Position numbers and translations under genes: made by a program
Notes under the pieces: model-generated
The model's input: the letters and a program-made list of their open reading frames with translations, nothing else
Database searches by the model: none
Told to the model about the DNA's origin: nothing
Assembly: GCA_021108275.1 (NCBI GenBank)
Contig: JAIORD010000028.1
Location: 62,001-126,000 of the forward strand
Reading direction: 5' to 3'
Length of the DNA stretch: 64,000 bases
Source of the DNA: Methanococcoides sp.
Lineage (GTDB): Archaea; Halobacteriota; Methanosarcinia; Methanosarcinales; Methanosarcinaceae
Shown here: one piece after another, positions 34,950 through 45,288 of the stretch
Numbering within the stretch: the stretch's first letter is position 1
Layout: each line of letters begins with the position of its first letter

Positions 34950-35546
34950 ATGAGGACAATTCTTTTATGTGGTTTGCAGGGAAGTGGAAAAACTTCCTTA
35001 ATAGGCAAGATTGGAACATATCTTGGTGAAAGAAGCAAGAAACTGGCAATAATAATTATAGGTGAAGGTGATACAAAGCTTGATGAGAATTCCTTCCCTT
35101 TTGAGGGAATATCTATACAAGAGTTATCTGTTGACTGTGTGCCCTGTAGTTTGCGTTTTGCTGTCGAAAAGACCTTAAAAGAGATGGCTGAAAAATCTGT
35201 CCCTGAATTTGTGTTCATAGAGCTTGAAGGTACTGCCTTTCCAGCTCAGATAAAAGAAAGCCTTGAACACATGCCTTTTGAGGACATGTCCTTCCTGCTT
35301 GTATACCTTATAGATGCAGGCACTTTTAGCAGTGAAATTAATAAATTGCCAAAATTCATCATTACACAGATCAAGGAATCGGAAATTATTGGAATAAACA
35401 AGATCGATTCTACTGATGAGGATAAGGTATTTTCAATAAAATATATGCTTGAAGCTATCAATCCGGATGTTAGCATATTTGAATTTTCAGCTAGGGATGA
35501 CGATGAAGGGTTTAGAAAGTTCCTCGAAACGCTGGTGAGCAATTAA
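34950..35546 (+). CDS. G3E-family GTPase (CobW/HypB/UreG-like)
   Basis: A 198-residue P-loop GTPase. Walker A is GLQGSGKTS at about residues 8-16, a CVPCS cysteine pair lies near residue 62, Walker B-like FVFIELEGTA follows, and NKID gives guanine specificity. Members deliver metals or cofactors to enzymes such as hydrogenase, urease, nitrile hydratase and corrinoid proteins. This one lacks the histidine-rich tail of many CobW proteins. No client gene is adjacent, so the metal or cofactor is unknown. Confidence 0.8.
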   Translation: MRTILLCGLQGSGKTSLIGKIGTYLGERSKKLAIIIIGEGDTKLDENSFPFEGISIQELSVDCVPCSLRFAVEKTLKEMAEKSVPEFVFIELEGTAFPAQIKESLEHMPFEDMSFLLVYLIDAGTFSSEINKLPKFIITQIKESEIIGINKIDSTDEDKVFSIKYMLEAINPDVSIFEFSARDDDEGFRKFLETLVSN

Positions 35547-35620
35547 TCAATGACCTTGTCGAGATCTTTTGTATCGGGGAACTGGGCAGCAAGCATAATG
35601 GAATGTTCAGCTACCGTAGG
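35543..35620 (-). pseudogene. Possible C-terminal gene remnant
   Basis: Twenty-five codons between two stops on the minus strand read protein-like (TVAEHSIMLAAQFPDTKDLD). They start next to the end of the convergent GTPase gene and lie downstream of the phosphorylase gene. No start or body is seen. Confidence 0.25.
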
Positions 35621-35665
35621 TTATATTTTTTGCAAAATTCCCCTGAGATCATCTATGTACTTGTC

Positions 35666-36430
35666 TTAAAGGCGTGCACCGTGGGTCGCATCTTTGCAGC
35701 TACAATCCCTATCCATTGGAAGGTTGTCGATGGCATCGAACAGTATTTCCAGCAGGATATCCTGTTTTGTACTAAGTTCTTCCACAACTTCATCTGCGGT
35801 TATCTTGCCATCGGCCATTCCACAAGCCTGGTTTGTGATGGTGCAGATGGACGCATAACAAAGTTCCAGTTCCCTTGCCAGTACAACTTCCGGTAATCCT
35901 GTCATTCCCACGATGTCTCCGAAAGTGCTCATCATCGCTATTTCTGCACGTGTCTCAAAACGTGGTCCTTCGGTGCATATGTATGTGCCTCTGGTATAGC
36001 TGAGACCTTTTTTGTCAAGGGAATTCATCAGGCATTTGCTTATGATGTGACAATATGGCTCCGTCATGTCCACATGAACGGTTTCCTTGTCATAGAATGT
36101 GGATATGCGGCTTTTGGTAAGGTCGATAAAATCATCAGTTACTACAAAGCTTCCTATTGGATGATCTTTCATGGTGCCTACTGAGTTGGTTGCTATTATC
36201 CTTTTCACACCAAGTTCACGGATGGCCCATATGATGGCACGGTAATTGATCATGTGTGGAGGCACATGTTCTGCTGCACCGGAATGTCTGGGAACCATTG
36301 CGATGTTCTTCCCATTGTTATGGATGATGTACACTCCTACATCTCCATAAGGAGTAGCTACGATCTTTGTGTCTCCGTCTGTAAAAGAAGAGGATCCGAC
36401 ACCACCAAGTATTGCTACATCTACGCTCAT
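35666..36430 (-). CDS. mtnP: S-methyl-5'-thioadenosine (or thioinosine) phosphorylase
   Basis: A 254-residue member of the PNP/MTAP family. The phosphate-binding loop ILGGVGSSSF opens the protein, followed by PRHSGAAEHVPPH, SVGTMKDHPIGSFV, and the purine-side motif ICTEGPRFETRAEI. It salvages the methylthio-nucleoside made by polyamine or SAM chemistry, releasing adenine or hypoxanthine and methylthioribose-1-phosphate. In methanogens the route often runs through deaminated methylthioinosine, so either substrate is possible. It shares orientation with DUF373 18 bases upstream and is probably in its operon. Confidence 0.88.
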   Translation of the reverse strand: MSVDVAILGGVGSSSFTDGDTKIVATPYGDVGVYIIHNNGKNIAMVPRHSGAAEHVPPHMINYRAIIWAIRELGVKRIIATNSVGTMKDHPIGSFVVTDDFIDLTKSRISTFYDKETVHVDMTEPYCHIISKCLMNSLDKKGLSYTRGTYICTEGPRFETRAEIAMMSTFGDIVGMTGLPEVVLARELELCYASICTITNQACGMADGKITADEVVEELSTKQDILLEILFDAIDNLPMDRDCSCKDATHGARL

Positions 36431-36448
36431 GGGTGGTAATTTGTCGGT

Positions 36449-37585
36449 TTAGTTCTTATTTTTATCCTTTTTACCTTTCTTGATCTTACGTTGTGTGTCA
36501 GAAAAGGATTCATTCAGGGATATCTTAATGCCTGCAAGAGCAATTATTATCGCTCCTACTATTGAATAGATGAAATATTGGATACTAAGGTTATGTTGAT
36601 CCGTTGCACCGGGTAATGCGCTGACTGTAAGTATGTAGGTACTCGCACCCCAGAAAAGCAATCCCATTGCTATAATGAAAAGGGATGGTGAAACATCTTT
36701 TAATGAAAAATGATCGTTTATTTTCAGGTCGACCATTTTTCCGATGTTGGCGAAAAGTATGGCTATCACATACCACCAGACCGTAACATTGATGAATACG
36801 GTAAATAACGTGATAAGTCCATAATACCAGCCACCACCTGCGTTAAAGTAATTCCACAACGTGATCGCTCCTATCATTGTGGCTATTACTGCAAGGATTA
36901 TGGCAATTGTATTTGTCATAAATGTCATTTGACCTTCATAGTAGGAACCCTTCATCCTTTCCCTTAAAAGGGCGAAGGGTTGGTCAAGATTGAATCCGCG
37001 GTAAAGCATGTAAGCGCCTATGGCTGCTGAAATACCGATTATAGCACCTTCGGGATAGTTTGCCAGAAGGAATATTGCATATATCAATGCTGTAAGGCCA
37101 ATTGGTACGAAGAACGTTTGTGATATCTTCGGGTCATTGAATGCGTTCTTGAGGATGTAGTATGTACTTTCAAGATTTGCACTCTGCTGTACCACTATTC
37201 GTTTTACGGAGTCTATCTTGACGCGTGATTGGACGATAGGTATAAGAGTTTCATCCTCTGCACCATCGGAAATAAAGATCGCGTTAGTGATATCATTCTC
37301 TTCCAGGAACGCATCAAGCTGGACAACTATCCTCTGATCTGATATTACCCCTACGTTCTTGTCCCCTGCAAAGGTCACAATTTCCGCATCAATACCCTTT
37401 GAGTGTAGCTCATTGAGGACATTTATACCTCCGAATATCGTATTTGAATCGGAGTCTTCAGGATCGACAGTAGCAAGTTCCACTGCAGCCTTGATATTAT
37501 CTTCACGCCCTATGATAGGACTGGAGACATTCGCCTTTTCTCCCAGGTCATTATCCCTGTCGATGCAGATCACTAAAGTTCGCAT
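36449..37585 (-). CDS. DUF373 family membrane protein
   Basis: A 378-residue archaeal protein. The soluble N-terminal part (about 1-145) opens MRTLVICIDRDNDLGEKA, with an acidic cluster reminiscent of a metal or phosphate site. Five or six membrane helices follow, from about residue 155 to 360, and the tail is lysine-rich (KKGKKDKNKN). The family is widespread in archaea and its function is not known to me. It is followed after 18 bases by the methylthio-nucleoside phosphorylase gene. Promoter is in the AT-rich gap upstream. Confidence 0.8.
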   Translation of the reverse strand: MRTLVICIDRDNDLGEKANVSSPIIGREDNIKAAVELATVDPEDSDSNTIFGGINVLNELHSKGIDAEIVTFAGDKNVGVISDQRIVVQLDAFLEENDITNAIFISDGAEDETLIPIVQSRVKIDSVKRIVVQQSANLESTYYILKNAFNDPKISQTFFVPIGLTALIYAIFLLANYPEGAIIGISAAIGAYMLYRGFNLDQPFALLRERMKGSYYEGQMTFMTNTIAIILAVIATMIGAITLWNYFNAGGGWYYGLITLFTVFINVTVWWYVIAILFANIGKMVDLKINDHFSLKDVSPSLFIIAMGLLFWGASTYILTVSALPGATDQHNLSIQYFIYSIVGAIIIALAGIKISLNESFSDTQRKIKKGKKDKNKN

Positions 37586-37844
37586 AAAACCTCTTTAGAA
37601 TTTATAATAAACGTTATTTTATTTATAATGTAATGAAGGACTATATTTTCGATTGAATATTAGAATTGAAACAATATAAAATATACTGTATTATTGTAAT
37701 TGCTATCAATATTTATGGGTGAAGCATGGAAACAATTTCATCTTTGATTTGCCTGAAACAATTGTTTATTCTCTGGTGTAGGCTTGAACTAATGTTACAT
37801 TTATCCTTAAAAATACTATTGATGAACAAAGAGAGACTAAAAAA

Positions 37845-37877
<33 letters not shown>

Positions 37878-37890
37878 AAAAAAGAAAAGC

Positions 37891-38514
37891 TCAGAGGACG
37901 CCGAGCAACTTCTTCGCCCAGCCAAGTTTCTTATGCTTCATCTCATTTACGTTCTCATCGTCAAAATCGAAACCTGCAAGGGTTATGCTGGTCGCATTGA
38001 ACTCACCTGCGAGGAAAACGCATCTGTCACCGTCGGTGAAACCACCGAAGTTGTATATGTTGCTAAAGGGTGCTGCCTGTGTGGTGCCGATGATGTTGTT
38101 GAATCTTGGAACATACTTCAATATCTGTTCAATATTGTCGCCGTGGGCATGTATGACCGCAATTGAGCCTTCCTTGTTTGCCTGTATCTCTTTTTCCACA
38201 TCACCATCAAGGTCTGTCACGATAACGGCCGGGATAATGCCTCTGTCCACAAGGGTTGCAGTGGCACCATCGGCTGCGATGACAACGTGGTCTTCGATCT
38301 TGACCTGGTCGAGCTCCTGTGCCAGTGTGGGGGCATTCCCACAGACTAGCACATCCTTTCCGGAAATGAGCTCTTCAAGTACATCGGTACTTGCGGTGTT
38401 AGGTCCTATCAGGAGATGGGAAAGGATGTTGGCAGCATTCTGATCATCTTCCCTTGAGAAACCGAAGTCCTCGAGGATCGCTTTATAGACTGGCTCCCAC
38501 TTTTCAAAATCCAT
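37891..38514 (-). CDS. mptE: 6-hydroxymethyl-7,8-dihydropterin pyrophosphokinase, MptE type
   Basis: A 207-residue DUF115/MptE-family enzyme of methanopterin biosynthesis; it transfers pyrophosphate from ATP to 6-hydroxymethyl-dihydropterin. Recognisable blocks are VLVCGNAPTLAQ, VVIAADGATATLVDRGIIP, VTDLDGDVEKE and the closing KHKKLGWAKKLLG. It lies 15 bases downstream of the IleRS gene on the same strand, so the two form an operon. The start at 38514 overlaps no gene. A T-rich tetranucleotide repeat follows the stop. Confidence 0.88.
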   Translation of the reverse strand: MDFEKWEPVYKAILEDFGFSREDDQNAANILSHLLIGPNTASTDVLEELISGKDVLVCGNAPTLAQELDQVKIEDHVVIAADGATATLVDRGIIPAVIVTDLDGDVEKEIQANKEGSIAVIHAHGDNIEQILKYVPRFNNIIGTTQAAPFSNIYNFGGFTDGDRCVFLAGEFNATSITLAGFDFDDENVNEMKHKKLGWAKKLLGVL

Positions 38515-38529
38515 TTTTTCACCTTTGTA

Positions 38530-41500
38530 TTATTCTTCCTTTGAGATCGCTATGCTCATTGGGATGCCTTCGACATTCCATTCCTTTGCGAGCTCTCCGG
38601 TGGTTTCGACATCCAGGCCGATCACAAGCACGTTTGCACGTACCTCTTTTGCGATGTAGTTCTCAAAGTCGAGAACAAGGTCGAGTACTCTTTCATCGCT
38701 GATCTGTATGTGACCTCTGATACTGTCATCGACATCAAGGTCCAGTTCTTTACGCATGTCCTGTATCCTGCGAATGACCTCTCTTGAATATCCTTCTGAC
38801 TCTATCTCATGGGAAAGTTTTGCATCAACGAAGACCACTCCGCCATTGAATTCAGCACTTCCCACATCTTCAGGGACCGTTTCGCTGAAGTTGACCATTT
38901 TCTCGGTGATGGTCACGTTCGTACCGTCTGCAAGAGATATCTCCATCTCTCCGCCGACAAGTCCTTTCTTCAGGTCATAAGCATCCATTGCACCGATAGC
39001 TGCACTGATCTTACCTGCATCTCCCTTAAAGACCGGTCCGATGGCTCCGGGGTTAGGTGCGGATTCCACTCCAAGCTCGTTCCAGCTTTCACCGACCTTG
39101 GTAGTCTCGATATCCTTGGCATTGGTCTGGTCCATAAGGACAGAGCGCAGTCCTTCGACAGCTGCAATAGTGTTCTCATCTGTCGGGCTGACAACGATGC
39201 GGGAAACTGGCCATCTGAGTTTACGTCCTACCTTCTGGCGAGCGTTGGAAGAAGCCTCGACGATAGAGCGTGCGACCTTCATCTGTGCTTCAAGGCTGGT
39301 GTCAACAAGTGCTTCGTTGACAGTTGGCCAATCGCAGAGGTGGATGGTCACAGGAGCATTCTCGTCAACGTTCCTGACAAGGTTCTGGTACATTTCCTCT
39401 GCAAGGTGTGGCATGAATGGTGCGATCAACTTTGCAGTGGTCACGAACACATCGTAGAGCACCCTGTAGACTGCCAGTTTGTCGGGATTGTCTGCTTCTA
39501 CCCATGTCCTTGGTCTGATGAGCTGGATATACCATCTCGAAAGGTCCTCGAGCACGAATTCATTGATGGAACGCATTGCCTTGTGCAGTAATCTCGCATC
39601 CATTGCCTTATTGACCTCTGCGATCACTGTCTGCATGCGTGAAAGGATCCATTTGTCCTCGCTTCTCAAATAAGCTTCAACGGATTCGTATGAAACCTTC
39701 TGAGGGTCGAAATCGTCAAGTGCCATATATGGAAGCGGGAATCTGTATACATTCCACAGGATGTTGTTCGTCCTGTGCACTGTTGCCAGCTCATCCCAGT
39801 TGAACTTCAGGTCTTCCCAGGGTGCACTTGCTGATAGTACATATGATCGGAGGGTGTCTGCACCGAACTTATCGATTACCTCGGCAGGCTGTATGACATT
39901 GCCAATGCTCTTTGACATCTTCTTTCCGCTGCCGTCAAGGGTGAAACCGTGCATGAGCACATTCTTGTATGGTGCTTTTCCGAATGCTACCATACTGGCT
40001 CCAAGCTGTGAATAGAACCATCCACGTGTCTGGTCATGTCCTTCTGTGATAAAGTCAGCAGGCCACCATTCATCGAATTTTTCCTTTGAATGTGGGAATC
40101 TCAATGTTGCCCAGGATGCCACTGCGGAATCGAACCAGACATCGAAGACATCTTCGACACGTTTCATGGTTCCGCCACACTCACATGGCATTGTCACTTT
40201 GTCAACATAAGGTCTGTGCAGCTCGATATTCGGGTCTGCTCCTGAGCGTTCGATAAGCTCTTCCCGGGTTCCGATAACTGTCAGGCTGTTACAACTTGAA
40301 CATTTCCAGACAGGGATCGGGATACCCCAGTAGCGCTGTCTTGAGATACACCAGTCACGTGCACCCTCTATCCAGTCCTTGAACCTTGCAGAACCTGCCC
40401 ATTCAGGTGTCCAGTTGACCTTCTTGATCTCTTTGAGCATATCTTCCTTTAGCTCGCCTATCTTCAGGAACCACTGTTCGGTTGCAAGGTAGATGATAGC
40501 TGTTTTACATCTCCAGCAATGACCATACCTGTGGCTGATCATTCTCTCGGCCATGAGAAGTCCTCTCTCCAGCAGGTCATCCATAACAACGCGGTTTGCG
40601 TCACGGATGTTCATTCCGCAATATTTTCCTGCTTCATGAGTGTAACTACCATTGGGGCCCACAGGACAGAAGATCGGGAGTTCGTTCTTTACGCCAACTT
40701 CAAAATCGTCAACACCGTGTCCGGGCGCAATGTGTACACAACCTGTGCTATCTGCTGTAACGTAATCTGCATTGCATATCCTGTGTTCTATCTCTGCCTG
40801 TAAAGGCACAAGGTCTGCAAGGGGATGCTCGTAAACTGTGCCCTCGAGGTCTTTGCCTGACATCGTACTGAGAACTTCATAATCTAAATATCTGCCAATT
40901 CTGAGAACGTTCTCAACAAGCTCTGATGCGATTATCAATATCTCAGTTGCATTATTTTCACTGATAGCTTTTACTTTTGAATATTCGAATTCCGGATGGA
41001 CTGCCACAGCAATGTTGGAGGGGATGGTCCAGGGGGTTGTTGTCCAGATGACGACAAAAGTGTTCTCTTCGTCCTTTAGTTTGAACTTGATGTAAGTTGA
41101 AGGGTCTTCGCGGTCCTCATACTCGACCTCCGCGTCAGCAATTGCGGTTTCGCATCTTGGGCACCAGTTGACAACTCTCTTTCCGGTGTCAAGCAGGTTC
41201 TTTTCCTGTGCTTGTTTAAGTGTCCACCATGCAGCTTCGATGTACTCATCCTTGAGCGTCATGTAAGGGTCTTCCCAGTCAAGCCAGACGCCAAGGGTTT
41301 GGAACTGTCCGGTCATATCGTCCTTCTGGCGAAGTGCGAACTCCTTACATTTCTCAATGAAATTCCCTACACCATATGTCTCGATGTCCTTCTTTGATTC
41401 AAAACCAAGGGCACCTTCTACCTTTACCTCGATGGGCAATCCGTGCATGTCCCAGCCTGCCCTGTCAAGGATGTCATGGTCGTTCATTGACATGTAACGC

Positions 41501-41706
41501 AGGATACTGTCCTTGATTATCTTGTTCCAGGCAGTACCAAGGTGGATGTGACCTGTGGTGTATGGTGGTCCGTCCACAAAATAGAATTTCTTAGCGCCTT
41601 TCCTGTGTTCACGTACTGATCTGTAGGCGTTGTTCGCCTCCCAGAATCCATGAACCTTTGTTTCGATCTCTTTGGCATTGTACTGGTCAGTAACTTCTTT
41701 GATCAT
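38530..41706 (-). CDS. ileS: Isoleucyl-tRNA synthetase
   Basis: A 1,058-residue class I synthetase of the archaeal/eukaryotic type. HIGH-like motif [11 protein letters not shown] is near residue 55, the editing domain with [10 protein letters not shown] follows, the KMSKS loop is [10 protein letters not shown] near residue 600, and the C-terminal anticodon-binding domain is full length. It charges tRNA-Ile and edits valine. The ATG at 41706 is preceded by GGAGGG. MptE follows within 15 bases. Confidence 0.97.
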   Translation of the reverse strand: MIKEVTDQYNAKEIETKVHGFWEANNAYRSVREHRKGAKKFYFVDGPPYTTGHIHLGTAWNKIIKDSILRYMSMNDHDILDRAGWDMHGLPIEVKVEGALGFESKKDIETYGVGNFIEKCKEFALRQKDDMTGQFQTLGVWLDWEDPYMTLKDEYIEAAWWTLKQAQEKNLLDTGKRVVNWCPRCETAIADAEVEYEDREDPSTYIKFKLKDEENTFVVIWTTTPWTIPSNIAVAVHPEFEYSKVKAISENNATEILIIASELVENVLRIGRYLDYEVLSTMSGKDLEGTVYEHPLADLVPLQAEIEHRICNADYVTADSTGCVHIAPGHGVDDFEVGVKNELPIFCPVGPNGSYTHEAGKYCGMNIRDANRVVMDDLLERGLLMAERMISHRYGHCWRCKTAIIYLATEQWFLKIGELKEDMLKEIKKVNWTPEWAGSARFKDWIEGARDWCISRQRYWGIPIPVWKCSSCNSLTVIGTREELIERSGADPNIELHRPYVDKVTMPCECGGTMKRVEDVFDVWFDSAVASWATLRFPHSKEKFDEWWPADFITEGHDQTRGWFYSQLGASMVAFGKAPYKNVLMHGFTLDGSGKKMSKSIGNVIQPAEVIDKFGADTLRSYVLSASAPWEDLKFNWDELATVHRTNNILWNVYRFPLPYMALDDFDPQKVSYESVEAYLRSEDKWILSRMQTVIAEVNKAMDARLLHKAMRSINEFVLEDLSRWYIQLIRPRTWVEADNPDKLAVYRVLYDVFVTTAKLIAPFMPHLAEEMYQNLVRNVDENAPVTIHLCDWPTVNEALVDTSLEAQMKVARSIVEASSNARQKVGRKLRWPVSRIVVSPTDENTIAAVEGLRSVLMDQTNAKDIETTKVGESWNELGVESAPNPGAIGPVFKGDAGKISAAIGAMDAYDLKKGLVGGEMEISLADGTNVTITEKMVNFSETVPEDVGSAEFNGGVVFVDAKLSHEIESEGYSREVIRRIQDMRKELDLDVDDSIRGHIQISDERVLDLVLDFENYIAKEVRANVLVIGLDVETTGELAKEWNVEGIPMSIAISKEE

Positions 41707-41829
41707 GATGGTGCCCTCCTGGATATGTCCAGTTCCTTGGCTACGTATAGGTGTTATCCTAATGCGGTAACTGATTTAAATATTATTGTTAAAAGGCGTA
41801 TGTTTTAAAAATATGATATGTATGGGAAC

Positions 41830-41847
41830 AGGGGTAAGGTGTCCCCT
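41830..41847 (-). terminator. Hairpin after the KamA-like gene
   Basis: AGGGG and CCCCT pair across an eight-base loop just past the stop, and on the minus strand a T-rich stretch follows some twenty bases on. Confidence 0.45.
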
Positions 41848-41854
41848 TAAGTGG

Positions 41855-43165
41855 TTATATCGTTCCTGGCTCTTCAAAGAAGAACTTCTCTTCCCCAAAT
41901 GCAGGCTTAAGGTCGGTAAGCCATGAGGCTGTCGGGGAATATTTTGCAAAGAACGGTTTACGTACCCATCCGCAATCACGGCCTTGCAGGAATTCAAGCA
42001 CAAAGACCTTTTCACCGTTTATTTCCTGTGTGCCAAGGACATTTATCTTCCCTGGGTCAGTGGACATACTTGGTCCGCGTACGGTCCTTGCGAGTCCGCT
42101 CACGTTCTGGTATGCTTCCTGGAAGATCTCCCATGCTCTTGCTATCGGAGTGTCGAAGTAGTGGTTTGCACCTGTGTCCCTTACCATGAACATGTAGTAA
42201 GGGATACATCCAAGACGTACCTGTTCTCTCCACATCTGCTCCCAGATGACGGGATCATCATTTATGTGGGCTATTAGGGGGGATTGGGTTCGTATCTGTG
42301 CTCCGGTCGCACGTATGTTCTTTATGGCTTCCTTGACTGTATCTGTTGTAAGCTCTACAGGGTGGTTGAAATGGCCCATGATGGCCATGTGCTTGTTGTG
42401 GTCGGTAACATTGGAGAACAGGGACAGTATGTCTTCGCTATCCTTGTCCGAAACAAAGCGTTGTGGCCAGTAACTTAATGATTTTGTGCCTATCCTGATG
42501 TTCTCAAGTGTGCGAATATCAGCCTCGAGGAGAGGTTCGATGTATCTTTTCAGGAGATTTGCGCTCATTGTCATAGGATCTCCTCCTGTGAAAAGCACAT
42601 CTTTGACCTCTGGATGTTCCTGGAGGTATGATACTAACGTCTCTATCTCCTTGCTGGCGAACTTCAGGTCTTTCATGCCGGTGAATTGTGCCCACCTGAA
42701 GCAGAATGTACAGAATGTATGGCAGGTCTGTCCCTGTGTGGGGAAGAAAAGGACGGTTTCGTTATACTTGTGTTGCATTCCCTCAAGGACCTTGCCGTTA
42801 AGTTCGGGAACGTTCTTATCAAGCTGTCCTGCAGGATGTGGGTTCAGGGTCAAACGTATCTTATGTATTGCCTGTTGGACCTCTTCTTCCGATGCACCGG
42901 TGTGTAAAAGGTGCTTCATCTCCTCGTAGTGAGGGGGCAATAGCATGTCCTTGTTAGGAAAAGTAAGTCTGAACATTGGATCATTGGGTACATTGTCCCA
43001 ATTAATGAGCTCATCGATGACGTAATTATTAACGCGGAACGGAAATATCCTTGCAGCGATCTCGATATCCTCTTGCTGCTCCTGAGTAAAATTCTGTATC
43101 TGTGGGATCTCTTTATAATTTGAAAGGGTGTATGCGCGGAAATCTCGTTTTGTAGCACCAGTTAT
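41855..43165 (-). CDS. KamA-like radical SAM enzyme, apparent AUA start
   Basis: Radical SAM protein related to lysine 2,3-aminomutase. The cluster motif CHTFCTFC is followed by FTGGDPM and a possible PLP-lysine region DPGKINV. The first ATG (42976) would give 373 residues, but the frame is open and clearly coding for 63 more codons (DFRAYTLSNYKEIPQIQNF onward), needed for the usual N-terminal domain. No ATG, GTG or TTG exists there. GGAGGT at 43172-43177 ends six bases before an ATA at 43165, giving 436 residues. The substrate may be lysine or another amino acid; no beta-lysine acetyltransferase gene is adjacent. Confidence 0.8.
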   Translation of the reverse strand: MTGATKRDFRAYTLSNYKEIPQIQNFTQEQQEDIEIAARIFPFRVNNYVIDELINWDNVPNDPMFRLTFPNKDMLLPPHYEEMKHLLHTGASEEEVQQAIHKIRLTLNPHPAGQLDKNVPELNGKVLEGMQHKYNETVLFFPTQGQTCHTFCTFCFRWAQFTGMKDLKFASKEIETLVSYLQEHPEVKDVLFTGGDPMTMSANLLKRYIEPLLEADIRTLENIRIGTKSLSYWPQRFVSDKDSEDILSLFSNVTDHNKHMAIMGHFNHPVELTTDTVKEAIKNIRATGAQIRTQSPLIAHINDDPVIWEQMWREQVRLGCIPYYMFMVRDTGANHYFDTPIARAWEIFQEAYQNVSGLARTVRGPSMSTDPGKINVLGTQEINGEKVFVLEFLQGRDCGWVRKPFFAKYSPTASWLTDLKPAFGEEKFFFEEPGTI

Positions 43166-43191
43166 GCTGATACCTCCCGTTTTTTGTTTAG

Positions 43192-43217
43192 AAAAGCCGC
43201 CTTATAACAGCGGTTTT
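43192..43217 (-). promoter_or_regulatory. Leader hairpin before the KamA-like gene
   Basis: On the minus strand, AAAACCGC pairs with GCGG-C-TTTT across an eight-base loop, then a CTAAAC run leads to the ribosome site. It could attenuate transcription or affect access to the GGAGGT. The TATA box is near 43270. Between there and 43531 I see only AT-rich DNA, a small GGGG/CCCC hairpin at 43383-43396, and the promoter of the PUA gene. Confidence 0.4.
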
Positions 43218-43531
43218 AATTAATCCTGAATATAATCTGTGATCTCGGCAAATCACACTACAAATAATATATAGTTATTAGTTTCTAAACTCTCCTATTA
43301 CAAATCATTATATAATAATTTCCCTTTTTTTATACTACTCATTCTAATTTTTACCCATGCGGCCAAAACAATTCTGATGGTTGGGGTGTAGTCCCCGCGT
43401 TCTGTTTATTTTCGAATACTTCTCCATTCTTTTTTGCAATTTCCTGTTCGAAATGTTTAAAACAATACGGGGCTATAATGCATGGTTAAAATCATGTTTT
43501 ATTATCAAAGTTTATTATCAAAGGTGATAAG

Positions 43532-44014
43532 TTGAAAGTAAAGTCTAGGGTTCAACTAAGAAAATCTGCAAAGAACAAATTGTTTAAAAGTCTTCGATCT
43601 ACTTTCGGGGATGTTATTGATAGTATTTCAGAATGCAAGTTTGATAGTGCTATGGCTGATGATTTTAAGATCATCATCGTTGATGGCAAGGTGCTTTTCT
43701 TCCAGATGGGTGAGGTATCTTTCCCTACTGTAAGGGGTGTGCTGGAATTGGGACTTGATTGCAATGTCGTTACTGTTGATGCAGGTGCTGTGAAGTTTGT
43801 TGTGAATGGTGCCGATATAATGTGTCCGGGAATCGTTAAAGTTGATGATGGGTTGAATGAGGGCGACCTTGTTATTATCGTTGAAGAAACACATGGTAAG
43901 CCTCTTGCTATCGGACGTGCCCTTGTGCCAGCGACTGAGATGGTGGGCAGGTCAGGTAAGGCTATTAAGTCTATACATTATGTCGGGGATGAACTTTGGA
44001 ACCTTGAGGCATGA
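43532..44014 (+). CDS. PUA-domain RNA-binding protein (MCT-1-like)
   Basis: A 160-residue protein with an N-terminal pre-PUA domain and a PUA domain at about 70-150 (VTVDAGAVKFVVNGADIMCPGI, then EGDLVIIVEE and GKPLAIGRALV). This is the archaeal MCT-1/Tma20-like family involved in ribosome recycling or translation in eukaryotes. Start is TTG at 43532 preceded by GGTGAT. It is followed 175 bases later by the SepF gene. Confidence 0.85.
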   Translation: MKVKSRVQLRKSAKNKLFKSLRSTFGDVIDSISECKFDSAMADDFKIIIVDGKVLFFQMGEVSFPTVRGVLELGLDCNVVTVDAGAVKFVVNGADIMCPGIVKVDDGLNEGDLVIIVEETHGKPLAIGRALVPATEMVGRSGKAIKSIHYVGDELWNLEA

Positions 44015-44188
44015 TATTTCAGGATGGCTGGGAAGCTATCATTAAAATATGATGAACATCCATATTGAACCCTATAACATTGATGCGAAGCCAGAAAATC
44101 AAAATAGCTAATGGCTTAAATATTAAAAGAATTATTAAAGATATATTCTAAATCCATTCAATCGAATCTTAGGACAAAGGTGCTGACT

Positions 44189-44569
44189 ATGGCAAATTTC
44201 ATGGATAAAATATTTGGAAGTGGAGTGAAGGGTGCGACAGATGCTGATGAATATACTGAGCTTGACCTTGGTAAATTTGAACAGGAAATGGCAGATGAAC
44301 CTGCAGAGACCTATATCAGAGTGGCAGAACTTACGAACCTGAACGAACTTCCTGACTTGAAGAAGGAGATCTATAATGGTAATATCCTTATGATCGATAT
44401 CTCTAATATCAAGGCTGATAAACTCATGCTTGACAGGGCACTTAAGGATCTGAAAGATGTTGTTATCGATGTGCATGGGGACATTGCAGGTATTAAGGAT
44501 GATCAGGTACTTGTCACTCCGACCGGTGTCAGGATAGACAGATCCAAGATAGTTGGTGGAAGGTATTGA
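44189..44569 (+). CDS. sepF: SepF, FtsZ membrane anchor
   Basis: About 126 residues of the archaeal SepF family. The short N-terminal amphipathic helix MANFMDKIFGS would bind the membrane, an acidic linker follows, and the C-terminal core (residues of about 55-125) carries the beta-strand/helix pattern ending VLVTPTGVRIDRSKI. In FtsZ-based archaea SepF links the Z ring to the membrane. The ATG at 44189 has AGGTG nine bases upstream, so it is preferred over the in-frame GTG at 44180. The stop overlaps the ZPR1 start by four bases. Confidence 0.88.
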   Translation: MANFMDKIFGSGVKGATDADEYTELDLGKFEQEMADEPAETYIRVAELTNLNELPDLKKEIYNGNILMIDISNIKADKLMLDRALKDLKDVVIDVHGDIAGIKDDQVLVTPTGVRIDRSKIVGGRY

Positions 44570-45231
44570 GCGCAGAGGGTAGTTCCGGGGGAGAGTCTCC
44601 AAGATCATTCGAGACCAGAACTTCCTGTCCTATGTGCCAGGAAGATCTTGTTATTAAATGGCAGGGGGATGAAATTCCCTATTTCGGGGAAGTTATGTAC
44701 ATTTCTACTTCCTGTTGTAGCTGTGGGTTCAGATTCACGGATACAATGATACTTGCTCAGAAAGATCCTATGCGTTTTGAGCTCAAGGTAAATGGACTTA
44801 AAGACCTCAATACAAGGGTCATACGTTCGACCTCAGGCACCATAAGGATTCCTGAACTGGGGATAGATGTTGAGCCTGGGTCTGTTTCTGATTCATATGT
44901 TACCAATATTGAGGGCATTCTCCAAAGGGTGCAGTCGGTTGTAGTGACCGCTACTGGCTGGGTCAAAGATGATGCCGATGCGTATGCACGTGGGCTGGAG
45001 TTGCAGGATCAGCTTGAACAAGCTATAGCTGGTGATTTTCCTCTGACGATCATTATCGAAGATCCTCTTGGTAACAGTGCTATAATCTCTGAGAAAGTTG
45101 TATCCAGAAAGCTCTCAGCCGAAGAAGCGAATGACCTTCATAGTGGCATGGTTGTCTTTGATGTTGATACGTCCCAGATGGAAGCAGATTCTTCTGATAA
45201 GATACAGCCGATTGGAAATAACTATAAATGA
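44566..45231 (+). CDS. ZPR1-type zinc finger protein
   Basis: A 221-residue single-module archaeal ZPR1 homologue. The zinc finger is CPMCQEDL with CCSCGF about 25 residues on, followed by the ZPR1 beta-domain with RSTSGTIRIPELGIDVEPGS, a strongly conserved family segment. In eukaryotes ZPR1 chaperones elongation factor eEF1A; an equivalent role in archaea is plausible. It starts at TTG overlapping the SepF stop (TTGA), so translation is coupled. Confidence 0.9.
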   Translation: MSAEGSSGGESPRSFETRTSCPMCQEDLVIKWQGDEIPYFGEVMYISTSCCSCGFRFTDTMILAQKDPMRFELKVNGLKDLNTRVIRSTSGTIRIPELGIDVEPGSVSDSYVTNIEGILQRVQSVVVTATGWVKDDADAYARGLELQDQLEQAIAGDFPLTIIIEDPLGNSAIISEKVVSRKLSAEEANDLHSGMVVFDVDTSQMEADSSDKIQPIGNNYK

Positions 45232-45288
45232 TGCCTGTATTTAGCTCAAAAATTCTTATTTAATCGTTTCGATCTTATTGGTGACATT

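Noticed and set aside
42916-43158. 80-codon minus-strand frame upstream of the KamA-like gene
   Set aside because: It is out of frame with the real N-terminal extension and only shadows it.
41855-43165. KamA-like gene as an assured lysine 2,3-aminomutase of beta-lysine synthesis
   Set aside because: The partner acetyltransferase gene is not adjacent and substrate residues could not be checked, so only the family is claimed.
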